Shown one piece after another: positions 16,780 to 24,818 of a stretch of DNA of 64,000 bases. The stretch is from an uncultured Acidobacteriia bacterium. GTDB lineage: Bacteria > Acidobacteriota > Terriglobia > Bryobacterales > Bryobacteraceae. Location of the stretch: NCBI GenBank assembly GCA_903875575.1, contig CAIQWJ010000033.1:62001-126000 (forward strand), written 5' to 3'. Both the position numbers and the translations under genes were made by a program. Each line of letters starts with the position of its first letter. The first letter of the stretch is position 1. The notes under the pieces are model-generated. The model searched no databases. It saw nothing but the letters and a program-made list of their open reading frames with translations, and was not told the DNA's origin.

Positions 16780-18357
16780 ATGGCCATCAAAGAGTTCGAT
16801 GTACTGATCGTAGGTTCCGGCCACTCCGGGGGTATGGCGGCAAGGGTACTGACGCAGAAGGGTATTTCCTGCCTGATGCTCAACGCCGGCCCTGAAGCCG
16901 ACTTCGTGCACGACCGCGTCACGAGGCCCACCCATGAAATGCCGTATCGCGGCTTCGGCAAGCCCGGCCGTCTTTCCCATGTTGTCCAGGCTACGGAAGC
17001 GAATGCCGAGCAATGGGTGGATGAGAAGGAAGTGCCCTACTCGCACGATCCCGATTCGCCTTACAACTGGGTGCGCGTGCGGTTGCTGGGCGGCAGGAGT
17101 CTGTTCTGGGCGCGCCAGTCCTTCCGGCTGAGCGATTTTGAATTTAATTCGGCCGAAATCGATGGCGGGGGAGAAAGCTGGCCCATCCGACTGGCGGATC
17201 TGGCACCCTACTACTCGCAGGTGGAGCAGATTTTCCGCGTTAGCGGACGCAAGGAAGGTCTGCCGCAGTTCCCTGATGGCGATTTCGTTGTGGAGGCCAA
17301 CATGAATGCCTCCAGCGGGGTCATGCAGAAGATTACGGCATTGGCCAGGCCGCGGGGTATTCCGCTGTCCACAATGAGATCGTCGCTGGGCCAGAACGGG
17401 CTGGCCAGTTCGATCAATCTGCTGTTGCCGGATGCGATGGCGACGGGCAAGCTGCAGATCGTATCGAATGCGATTGTCCGCGAAATCACCACCGATAAGA
17501 AGACGGGCCTGGCCAACGGCGCACACTTCGTGGACCGGCATTCCCGGCGCGAGATGCATGTCAAAGCCCGAGTGGTTGTGGTGGCGGCGGGCACGCTGGA
17601 AAGTACGCGACTGCTGCTCAATTCCGATATCGCGAATTCGAGTGGGGTGATGGGGCACTACCTGCATGATCAGATTTACGGGGTCCGTGTGCTGGCCTCG
17701 GTGCCCGAAGCACGCGATGGCAAAGCTCCGCAAGGCCTCATGGGCGGCAGCGTGTTCATCCCGCGTTTCCGCAACCTCACAAAGGAAGACAAGCGCGGCT
17801 GGATCAAGGGCTACTGCATGATGATCAACGGCAGCGGCAGCCCCGCGCCCAACGATTTCCCGGAGTATGGCGAGGAGTTACAGAAGAAGCTCGATCACTA
17901 CCAGGGCTCGTGCGTTTCCGCCAGCATTTATGGAGAGCGGGTTCCGCGTTTTGAGAACCATGTCCGGATCAATCACCTGGTGAAGGACGACTGGGGCATC
18001 CCGACGCTCCACGTTTCCGTTCACGATACGGAGAACGAACGGAGGCAGGCAAAGGACGCGGCCGATACCGCGGAAGAGTTATTCAAAGCCGCCGGCTGGG
18101 ACATCATTACCAAGACGGATAAATACTATCCGCCCGGGTACAGCATTCACGAGGTGGGCACGTGCCGAATGGGCAATAACCCGAAGACGAGTGTGTTGAA
18201 CAGGTTTAATCAAAGCCACGACATCAAAAATCTTTTTGTTGTGGATGGCGCTTGCTTCGTAACCTGCGGCTGGCAGAATCCGACGATGACGATCAGCGCG
18301 CTCTCCATGCGCGCCAGCGAGCATCTGGCGGAGTTGATGAAAGCCGGCGAAGTTTAG
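16780..18357 (+). CDS. GMC-family FAD-dependent oxidoreductase (catalytic subunit)
   Basis: A 525-residue flavoenzyme. The N-terminal Rossmann motif reads FDVLIVGSGHSGGMAARVL (GxGxxG at residues 12-17), and LGGRSLFWARQSFRLSDFEF matches the GMC FAD-covering region. The C-terminal half has IHEVGTCRMG and the end motif LFVVDGACFVTCGWQNPTMT, carrying the catalytic His/Asn pair of the GMC_oxred_C domain. It has no signal of its own and would be exported with the Tat-signal-bearing subunit encoded just upstream. It likely oxidises a sugar or alcohol in the periplasm and passes electrons to a cytochrome or quinone. No cytochrome subunit is encoded adjacent. Confidence 0.92.
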   Translation: MAIKEFDVLIVGSGHSGGMAARVLTQKGISCLMLNAGPEADFVHDRVTRPTHEMPYRGFGKPGRLSHVVQATEANAEQWVDEKEVPYSHDPDSPYNWVRVRLLGGRSLFWARQSFRLSDFEFNSAEIDGGGESWPIRLADLAPYYSQVEQIFRVSGRKEGLPQFPDGDFVVEANMNASSGVMQKITALARPRGIPLSTMRSSLGQNGLASSINLLLPDAMATGKLQIVSNAIVREITTDKKTGLANGAHFVDRHSRREMHVKARVVVVAAGTLESTRLLLNSDIANSSGVMGHYLHDQIYGVRVLASVPEARDGKAPQGLMGGSVFIPRFRNLTKEDKRGWIKGYCMMINGSGSPAPNDFPEYGEELQKKLDHYQGSCVSASIYGERVPRFENHVRINHLVKDDWGIPTLHVSVHDTENERRQAKDAADTAEELFKAAGWDIITKTDKYYPPGYSIHEVGTCRMGNNPKTSVLNRFNQSHDIKNLFVVDGACFVTCGWQNPTMTISALSMRASEHLAELMKAGEV

Positions 18358-18454
18358 AGCGGGGGGCGGGCGGCAGCCAGTGGGACGGCGAAGGCCGGTG
18401 AGAGACAGTTGGAAACCTGCCCCACAACCACCGGTGGGGGTTACGCTGGGGTAG

Positions 18455-19156
18455 ATGTTTACCCTTCGGTTTTTCGGTGCGCTGATACTGTCTGTTGCCG
18501 GACTGGCGGCACAGAGCTTCGAAACGGCGTCTATCCAGCGCTCGTCCCAGGCCGCGGGAACTGACGCGCTGCCACCCCAGCAGGATCCGACGCGGATCCA
18601 CTACACTGGCGTCAGTCTGAAACCGGTGCTTGCGCTGGCGTACGGTGTGACTCCGCAGCAGATCACGGGCCCCAAATGGCTCGGCGAAGAACGATTCGAC
18701 ATTGTGGCCACGCTGCCGGCGGGAGCAACTTCGCAGCAGATCCCGGTCCTGTTGCAGCATCTTCTCGCCGACCGGTTCGGGATGAGCGTCCGTGAGGAGA
18801 ACAAGATCACGGCATTTTCGGCGCTAGTTCCGGCTAAGGGAGGCGTGAAAATGAAGGACGTTGCGAAGCCCGAGATCAGCGCCACGCTGGATCTGAACAG
18901 CGAGAATATCCAACTGCGGAGCTACACGATGCCCGCGTTTGCGGCGTTCCTCTCGACTGCCATGGGTCAAACCGTCGTCGACGAAACGGGCGTCAGCGGA
19001 AGCTATGACATCACGTTGTACATCTCGATGGCGGATATCAAAACCGGCCGTATCCGAATTGCCATTCAGCAGCTCGGCCTTCAGTTCGAGAACCGCAAGG
19101 GCGCGGTGAAATCACTCGTTGTGGGGAAGGCGAATCGGATTCCGACGGGAAATTAG
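18455..19156 (+). CDS. TIGR03435 family protein
   Basis: A 233-residue secreted protein with a signal peptide (MFTLRFFGALILSVAGLAAQ). The conserved body includes FETASI near the N-terminus, LKPVLALAYGVTPQQITGP, WLGEERFDIVATLP, LLADRFGMSVREE, and the end LGLQFENRKGAVKSLVVGKA. This is the acidobacterial TIGR03435 family, found in many copies in Solibacter-like genomes. Its function is not known. A perfect palindrome CCACCGGTGG lies at 18428-18437, 17 bases before the ATG. Copies are often scattered as lone genes, as here. Confidence 0.93.
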   Translation: MFTLRFFGALILSVAGLAAQSFETASIQRSSQAAGTDALPPQQDPTRIHYTGVSLKPVLALAYGVTPQQITGPKWLGEERFDIVATLPAGATSQQIPVLLQHLLADRFGMSVREENKITAFSALVPAKGGVKMKDVAKPEISATLDLNSENIQLRSYTMPAFAAFLSTAMGQTVVDETGVSGSYDITLYISMADIKTGRIRIAIQQLGLQFENRKGAVKSLVVGKANRIPTGN

Positions 19157-19192
19157 GGCCGGAAGGTTATTCCGCACCGGGTACGGCAGGAT

Positions 19193-20446
19193 TCAGGCCG
19201 GCTTAATTTCAATGAGTTCGGCCGGGACATCGGGTTCAATCGCTTTCTTTAGCGCCCGGCGACGCAGGAAAATCAGCAAGCCGGCGGAGGCCAGCAGGCC
19301 GGCGAACCCGTCCACCAGGAACAGGCCGCGTATGCCGAAGAGCCGGTAGCCCTGCCCGTCGGCCCAGGTCATGTAGACGATAGCCCCGTTGGTCGCGGCC
19401 GCGAAAAGTCCCAGTTGCGTTGCGGCGGTGGGATTCCCGATGCCTGCCAGTTCAAGGATGAGAGCCGAAAAGGCCGCATAGCAGATTCCGGCGATTCCGT
19501 TGTACGTCATAACGCCGGCGATGAATACCGTTTCCGTATGCGGCAGCCACGCCAGACAGATCGAACAGAGTCCCGCCAGGGCTCCGCCACTCAGGTAGAG
19601 GATCTTCCTGTCGACGCGGTCCGCAAGATACCCTCCCAGCAAGGCACCGATGGCACTGGACAGCGCAGCGCCCGCTCCGGTGGCCCAGATCACGCGGTCC
19701 GGGTGCGCTGCGAAATCCTTTCCCAGGCCGGCAAACAGATTGGTAGCTGCAACGCTGGCAGCGGGCAGCAGGAAAAGCAGAAACCCGGTCAGAACATTCG
19801 GTTGCCGGGAAGTCCGGACAACGCTGCGGAAGGTGCCGCCGAAGATCTCCGTCAGTTTCAGCGTGGGCATCTGAGGGCGCGGAAACCAAAGCAGGACCAG
19901 AGATGAAACCAGGACGAGCACGGCCATCAGAATAGCCACGGTCTGAATTGCCATGGACCGGACGAGCGACATCACGAGCATTGAGCCTGCGGCGCCGCCT
20001 CCGAGATTCGCGGCGGTCTGCCAGCCACCCACTTTTCCGCGTCTTTCGTCGGGCACGAATTCGGTCGACCATCCGCCGACCGCGTTGTTCTGCAGCACGA
20101 CACAAAGCGTCGCAAAAAACAAGAGGGCAGTGAAGAGAGGCAGCCGGGCGGGAGACAGCAGATAGAGGGCCGCGCCAAGACTAACCGCTGTAGCGATCGC
20201 CAGCGCGAACGCATAGAAGCGGCGGGTGAAGCCAACGTCCACAATCGGCGTGAGAAGGAAACTAAAGAAGGTTGGCGACATGGCGGTCGCGCTGACGGCA
20301 GCGATCTGATCGACACTGACGCCGGCCTTGCTGAGAAGGAACGGCATCGCGGTCATACTGAAGCCCACAACGAAGCCGAACGTCAGGGTACCCATCCCGA
20401 TGACGAAATCGGGCGGAATGGGGCGGCTCTCGGCGAAGTCTTCCAT
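19193..20446 (-). CDS. MFS transporter, AmpG/PAT-like
   Basis: A 417-residue membrane protein with about 12 hydrophobic segments. It has the MFS motif-A-like loop DRVDRKILYLSGG between helices 8 and 9 and the first-half motif PIVDVGFTRRFYAFAL. The early segments (FVVGFSMTAMPFLLSKAGVS, then FFSFLLTPIVDVGFTRRFY) and VPDERRGKVGGWQTAANLG resemble the PAT subfamily, whose members include AmpG muropeptide and acetyl-CoA transporters. No beta-lactamase or peptidoglycan recycling gene is nearby, so the substrate is not assigned. It is convergent with the TIGR03435 gene. About 100 bases separate it from the next minus-strand gene. Confidence 0.88.
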   Translation of the reverse strand: MEDFAESRPIPPDFVIGMGTLTFGFVVGFSMTAMPFLLSKAGVSVDQIAAVSATAMSPTFFSFLLTPIVDVGFTRRFYAFALAIATAVSLGAALYLLSPARLPLFTALLFFATLCVVLQNNAVGGWSTEFVPDERRGKVGGWQTAANLGGGAAGSMLVMSLVRSMAIQTVAILMAVLVLVSSLVLLWFPRPQMPTLKLTEIFGGTFRSVVRTSRQPNVLTGFLLFLLPAASVAATNLFAGLGKDFAAHPDRVIWATGAGAALSSAIGALLGGYLADRVDRKILYLSGGALAGLCSICLAWLPHTETVFIAGVMTYNGIAGICYAAFSALILELAGIGNPTAATQLGLFAAATNGAIVYMTWADGQGYRLFGIRGLFLVDGFAGLLASAGLLIFLRRRALKKAIEPDVPAELIEIKPA

Positions 20447-20550
20447 GCCTTCGTGTCAGTATTGCACGGAACGCGAGACCGGGGACCTCGTCGAACCGGA
20501 AGTATTGCAGTCTCACCGATGGACGCTCCGGGGTGAATTGCGACGCACTA

Positions 20551-21558
20551 CTACGCCAGCCACTTCCTGCAGAGTTCGACGCACTTCTTCATCTCACCGA
20601 CGAGGGTTGAGCCTGCGGGGGTCGTCACACCTTCCCATTCGATGTTGGCGGGGAAGGAGTACCGGTTCTTTTTCATCAGCAGCAGGATTTCCTGGAGAGG
20701 GGTATCGCCCGTCCCCCAGGGCACGGTGCCACCGTGGTTCTTTTTGCGGTCTTTCAGGTGCAGGCTGGTGATCCTGTCGTGATGCTTTTCGATGAATGCC
20801 ACAGCGTCGTAGTTGGCGGCGGTGAAGTGGCCCACGTCGAGATTGATGCAGTTGTAATTTCCGGCAGCCATCAGGGTGTCGTAGCTTTCGAGCGTCGCCG
20901 TTTGATTCGGGTCGCTGGTCTGGTCGTGGCCGTGATAGCCGATCTTCATTCTGTGCTTCTCCGCGAGGGTGGCGATCCGCCTGGCCATGGTGAGAGTGGT
21001 GCTGGTGTTGAGGGCTTTGACACCCATCCCCGTGGCCATCGAGATCTGGTACTCGATATCTCTGTCTGTCATCGCGTCGTTCATCTCGCCGGAGAGTACG
21101 GTGACTTTGATACCGGCGTCATTCAACTTCCTGCGGACGGGTGCCCATGTGGCCGGAGTAGTGGAGGCGCGCCAGGCTGCAATTCGGGCCTGCGCCTCAG
21201 CCCTCGCGGCTTGCTGTTCGGGTGACATCGGCGCACGGACGGCTCCGACTGTCGCGCCGGAAGCGCCCGCGGGAACGGCACCCCGCGCCAATGTCGCGCC
21301 GCCGAAGCGCGCGGAAATGTCAGGTATGCCGGCGAGAGCTTCGCAGTGATCTAACGTGAGTTCCAGCTCACCGAGGCCCAGGTCGAGCATGGACTGGATG
21401 ACGATTGCCGGTTCGGGTTTGCTGATCGGGTTAAAGCTGTAACTGATGGCACCGAGTTGCACGCCGCCAAACTTCGAATTAAGCTTTGCGCCAAACGCCG
21501 CGGATAAAGTTGCGGAGGCGAGCGCCAGTTTTCCGACTTCTCTTCTGGTGTAAAACAT
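20551..21558 (-). CDS. Secreted sugar phosphate isomerase/epimerase-like protein (xylose isomerase-like TIM barrel)
   Basis: A 335-residue protein with a Tat-like N-terminus (MFYTRREVGKLALASATLSA). It continues with an AP endonuclease 2-type TIM barrel: LGAISYSFN at the first strand, LGLGELELTLDHCEAL, then MKIGYHGHDQTSDPN, NCINLDVGHFTAAN and ITSLHLKDRKKNHGG. The Glu, His and Asp residues in these strands form the usual divalent-metal site. The family includes hydroxypyruvate isomerase, inosose dehydratase and tagatose epimerase, but exported versions are common in Acidobacteriota and Planctomycetes and are mostly uncharacterised. A low-complexity Ala/Gly stretch sits around residues 95-120. 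It stands alone between the MFS transporter and a 650-base intergenic region. Confidence 0.88.
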   Translation of the reverse strand: MFYTRREVGKLALASATLSAAFGAKLNSKFGGVQLGAISYSFNPISKPEPAIVIQSMLDLGLGELELTLDHCEALAGIPDISARFGGATLARGAVPAGASGATVGAVRAPMSPEQQAARAEAQARIAAWRASTTPATWAPVRRKLNDAGIKVTVLSGEMNDAMTDRDIEYQISMATGMGVKALNTSTTLTMARRIATLAEKHRMKIGYHGHDQTSDPNQTATLESYDTLMAAGNYNCINLDVGHFTAANYDAVAFIEKHHDRITSLHLKDRKKNHGGTVPWGTGDTPLQEILLLMKKNRYSFPANIEWEGVTTPAGSTLVGEMKKCVELCRKWLA

Positions 21559-22213
21559 GCTGATTCCTCTCAGTGGGTTATTGGGCTCATCTCAATAGTT
21601 GTTCCGTCGGCCAGTATATTTCGTCCGGGGCCGTTACCCGCGACACCGAACTGCGGGGATGGTATGGGGCGCGCCTGACGCGCTGTAAATATTCGACCTT
21701 CATCAGCGGCGGGATTCGACGATAACGGCACGGGCAACGAGGTCATGCAGGCCCTGGGCAAGGGTCGGGTGTGCGACATGAAAACGACAGATTGCTGGAA
21801 ATGCAGGCCAAGCAACGAAATCCGAGCGTAAGCCCTGCGCCAGAACTGCACGGCGATGATTCGGTCCCGGTGGAGCGCGAAAGGATGACCATCCTTAGGT
21901 CTCAAGGTTTGCTCCATCGCGGTCGCGGCTTCCATCTCACCACGAACGCTCTGGCCTGAACTTCCTGCGCTCCACTTTTATGTCGCGCACCCGCATGGGT
22001 CCGCGTGAGAGTTGCTGTCAATTCGCCGTGTGCGTCGATTGCACACCTCACACGATGGAATCGAGGATGTCCACCTGCGCCCTTTCCACCTGCGCCCACA
22101 GAAAAAGACGACCAGGCGGAAACTCACTCCGCCGGAGCGATGTAACGCACTCTTCCTTGCCGCCGTGGCTCAGAACTGACTGGTTCGCCTTTTGGGCAGT
22201 TTGGTGTATTGTA
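21559..22213. other. Long intergenic region without a supported gene
   Basis: About 655 bases. Open frames on both strands here are short, lack ribosome binding sites and match no family I know. Visible structure is minor: a directly repeated CCACCTGCGCCC near 22069-22095 and a GCGCGCCTGACGCGC near 21669-21683. It should contain promoters for the divergent isomerase-like and sulfatase genes. It could also be a decayed gene. Confidence 0.5.
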
Positions 22214-23785
22214 ATGAGAGCTATGGAACCGATATCCCGCCGAGGCATGCTGGGGCTTCCGATTTTTGCAGAGACGCTGGTCCAACTGGCGTCGGGTGCG
22301 ACGACCGCGAAACCGAGGCCGAACATTCTGTTTATCATGACTGACGACCACACGACTCAGGCGATGAGTTGCTATGGCAGCCGGATCAATCAGACTCCGA
22401 ATCTGGACCGCATCGCGCACGAGGGGGTCCGGATGGACCGGGTGTTCTGTACGAATTCGATCTGCACGCCAAGCCGGGCGACGATTCTGACGGGCAAGTA
22501 CAGCCATCTGAATGGGGTGCCGGTGTTTAACAGGTTCGATGGCTCACAGCCGACGGTAGCGAAGATGCTGCAGAGCGCTGGTTATTACACGGCGATGGTT
22601 GGCAAGTGGCATCTGGGGAGCGATCCCACCGGTTTTGATTACTGGAACATTCTGCCCGGACAGGGCGTTTACATCGATCCGACGTTCTATGACAAAGCCG
22701 GATCTCAGGTGTACAAGGGCTATGTCACGGACATCATCGGAGACATCACGATCGAGACGCTGAAGAACCGTCCGAAAGATAAGCCGTTCTTCATGATGTC
22801 GCACCACAAGGCACCGCACCGGGAGTGGACGCCCGATGAGAAGCACCGGAAGCAGTTCGAGGGGAAACATATTCCGGAACCTGTGACACTGCGGGATGAT
22901 TACGCGGGGAGGACAGATGCGCTGCATGAACAACAGCAGTCGGTCTTCCGGGATCTGACACGGATGGATCTCAAGCTGACTCCGCCACCGGGGCTTTCCG
23001 CCGCGGACCGTAACAAATGGCTGGCCGTGAAGCCGACCGAGGTGGAGATCGAGGTGAACGGCCAGCGGAAGGTGCTCACCGGGAAGGAACTGGAGGACTG
23101 GAAGTACCAGCGCTACATGCAGGATTATCTGGCCTGCGTCCAGAGCGTAGACGATAACGTGGGGCGGGTGCTGGACTGGCTGGATGCGAACGGACTGAGA
23201 GACAACACGATCGTCATTTACACAAGCGATCAGGGGTTTTTTCTGGGCGAGCACGGGTTATTCGACAAGCGTTTTATGTATGAAGAGTCGCTGCGGATGC
23301 CGTTTGTGGCAAGATGGCCGAACGTGATCCGGGCGGGAACCACGGCTCGGGCGATCGGGATCAACTGCGATTTCGCGCCGACGTTTCTGGATGCGGCGGG
23401 GCTGCCTACGCCCCCGGACATGCAGGGGCGGAGTTTCGTGCCGGTGTGGAAGGGGCATGTGCCGGCGGACTGGCGTCATGCCATGTATTACCGCTACTAT
23501 CACGATCCGGGCGATCACAATACGAGGGCGCATTACGGGATCCGGACGGAGTCGCGCAAGCTGATCTACTTCTGGAAGAAAGATCAGTGGGAGTGCTACG
23601 ACCTGAAGAAAGATCCGCTGGAGATGCACAATATCTACAACGATCCGTCACAACAGAAAGTTGTAGCGGCGCTGAAACAGCAACTGCTGGCACTGAAGAT
23701 GCAGATGAAGGACGACGATCAGTTTGCGAATGAGCAGCCGAAGGAGTCGTCGTATGTGCAGGCTCCGCCGCCGAAGAAGATGTAG
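22214..23785 (+). CDS. Sulfatase (formylglycine-dependent arylsulfatase family)
   Basis: A roughly 523-residue type I sulfatase. After a Tat/Sec-like leader (MEPISRRGMLGLPIFAETLV) comes PNILFIMTDDHTTQAMSCYG with the metal-binding Asp pair. The activation motif CTPSRATILTGK follows at about residue 84, in which the Cys becomes formylglycine. Further motifs are MVGKWHLG, FFMMSHHKAPHREW and TSDQGFFLGEHGLFDKR. The C-terminal DUF4976-like part ends the protein. It removes sulfate esters from an external substrate, probably a polysaccharide. Start: ATG 22214 or ATG 22223 (MEPIS); neither has a good ribosome binding site, and upstream in-frame codons look non-coding. No anaerobic maturase is adjacent. 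Confidence 0.94.
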   Translation: MRAMEPISRRGMLGLPIFAETLVQLASGATTAKPRPNILFIMTDDHTTQAMSCYGSRINQTPNLDRIAHEGVRMDRVFCTNSICTPSRATILTGKYSHLNGVPVFNRFDGSQPTVAKMLQSAGYYTAMVGKWHLGSDPTGFDYWNILPGQGVYIDPTFYDKAGSQVYKGYVTDIIGDITIETLKNRPKDKPFFMMSHHKAPHREWTPDEKHRKQFEGKHIPEPVTLRDDYAGRTDALHEQQQSVFRDLTRMDLKLTPPPGLSAADRNKWLAVKPTEVEIEVNGQRKVLTGKELEDWKYQRYMQDYLACVQSVDDNVGRVLDWLDANGLRDNTIVIYTSDQGFFLGEHGLFDKRFMYEESLRMPFVARWPNVIRAGTTARAIGINCDFAPTFLDAAGLPTPPDMQGRSFVPVWKGHVPADWRHAMYYRYYHDPGDHNTRAHYGIRTESRKLIYFWKKDQWECYDLKKDPLEMHNIYNDPSQQKVVAALKQQLLALKMQMKDDDQFANEQPKESSYVQAPPPKKM

Positions 23786-23795
23786 GCGGGCGCGC

Positions 23796-23815
23796 GGCGG
23801 CTGCGTAAAGCCGCC
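23796..23815. terminator. Hairpin between convergent sulfatase and LysR genes
   Basis: GGCGGCT (23796-23802) pairs with AGCCGCC (23809-23815) around the loop GCGTAA. It lies just after the sulfatase stop and 30 bases before the end of the convergent regulator gene. There is no T-run on either side, so termination may be weak. Confidence 0.5.
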
Positions 23816-23844
23816 AAAGTCCGGCTGCAGAACAGGCACATTCG

Positions 23845-24744
23845 TCAGCGTCTCCTGGTCGCGTGGGCGATCAGTGTTTTCACCAGCAGGTTGGGGAAGG
23901 TGCGGCTGGGTGTGATGGCGTAAAAGCGCTCCTTGACAGACGGAAAGCGGTACCGCTCAACCAGCACGCCGGAACGCAGTTCATCCTGAACCACGACCTT
24001 AGGCACCAGAGCTACTGCCCGGAGACGCAGGGCGAGGACACGCAACATTGCCATGTCATCGACCTCCGCGGCTATGACGGGGCGAATCCCCGCCTGGTCC
24101 AGAATCAGATCAAAGGACGCGCGCACTTCGCTCTCGAGACTGGGGAGCAGAACCGGAGTCTTTCGCAGATCTTCCGGGAAGCGGAACCGGGTCTGGCCAG
24201 CGACGGGGCGACCGACCAGACTAATCTCCTGCTCGGCCAGTAGATGACTGTGATGTCCCGTATCGGAATCGCGTCGCATGGCCTGATTGGAGAGGACAAC
24301 ATCCACCTCGTGGTTGCGGAGTTGCGCGATAAGATCGCGAACCGCGCCGGACCGCAGAACGAGCTGAACGTCGCGACTGCTGCGGAGCGGCTTGAGAAAC
24401 TCCCACTGAAAGTTGCGGGAGAGGGTTGCGACGGTTCCTATGCGCAGAACCTGACGCGCACGCGGAGACTGGTGCCGAAGGGTATCAACCAGTTCATCGC
24501 CGGCGCTGAAGATAGAATCCGCGTACTGAAGCGCCAGCTTTCCGGCTTCGGTCAACTGGAGTTTTCGATTCCTGCGGGTAAAAAGGGGATGGCCGAGATT
24601 CTCTTCCAGGTGGCGGAGCTGAATACTCAAAGCTGACTGGGCAACATTCAGGCGAGCGGCGGCCTTTGTCAAGCCGCCTTCGTGGGCGATGGCCCGGAAA
24701 TAGCGTAAGTGGTGATAGTTGAGAACAGCGCTTACGGGATTCAT
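23845..24744 (-). CDS. LysR-family transcriptional regulator
   Basis: A 299-residue regulator. The N-terminal winged helix-turn-helix (residues about 8-67: NYHHLRYFRAIAHEGGLTKA, AARLNVAQSALSIQLRHLEE, LGHPLFTRRNRKLQLTEAG) is close to the NhaR-like branch. A LysR substrate-binding domain follows from about residue 95. It is divergent from the dabB-dabA-cysD-purEK-ppc series across a 74-base AT-rich region, the usual arrangement for a LysR activator controlling the opposite operon. In autotrophs, LysR proteins (CbbR/CcmR) control carbon-concentrating genes, so a bicarbonate- or metabolite-responsive role is plausible here. The effector is not known. The start ATG is directly abutted by a palindrome, suggesting autorepression. 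Confidence 0.93.
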   Translation of the reverse strand: MNPVSAVLNYHHLRYFRAIAHEGGLTKAAARLNVAQSALSIQLRHLEENLGHPLFTRRNRKLQLTEAGKLALQYADSIFSAGDELVDTLRHQSPRARQVLRIGTVATLSRNFQWEFLKPLRSSRDVQLVLRSGAVRDLIAQLRNHEVDVVLSNQAMRRDSDTGHHSHLLAEQEISLVGRPVAGQTRFRFPEDLRKTPVLLPSLESEVRASFDLILDQAGIRPVIAAEVDDMAMLRVLALRLRAVALVPKVVVQDELRSGVLVERYRFPSVKERFYAITPSRTFPNLLVKTLIAHATRRR

Positions 24745-24786
24745 CTATTTAATAGAACCTTAGCATATATATCTTCTATTTGAAGA
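24744..24786. promoter_or_regulatory. Two AT-rich palindromes in the LysR/dabB divergent promoter
   Basis: TCTATTTAATAGA (24744-24756) and TCTTCTATTTGAAGA (24772-24786) are both dyad-symmetric and share the core TCTATTT. They lie 28 bases apart start-to-start, between the LysR start at 24744 and the dabB start at 24819. They stand out as AT-rich in a GC-rich genome. LysR operators are typically paired dyads with a T-N11-A core, so these are strong candidates for the recognition and activation sites. Confidence 0.6.
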
Positions 24787-24818
24787 ATGCCTGCAACCGT
24801 TGCTAGTCTGAGTGCAGG

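Noticed and set aside
21570-21935. Minus-strand 121-codon frame in the gap before the sulfatase
   Set aside because: No recognisable domain or ribosome binding site, and its composition is unlike neighbouring proteins.
21980-22213. N-terminal extension of the sulfatase
   Set aside because: The added 78 residues are Cys/Arg/Ser-rich and non-conserved in character; the Tat/Sec-like leader begins at MEPIS or MRAM.
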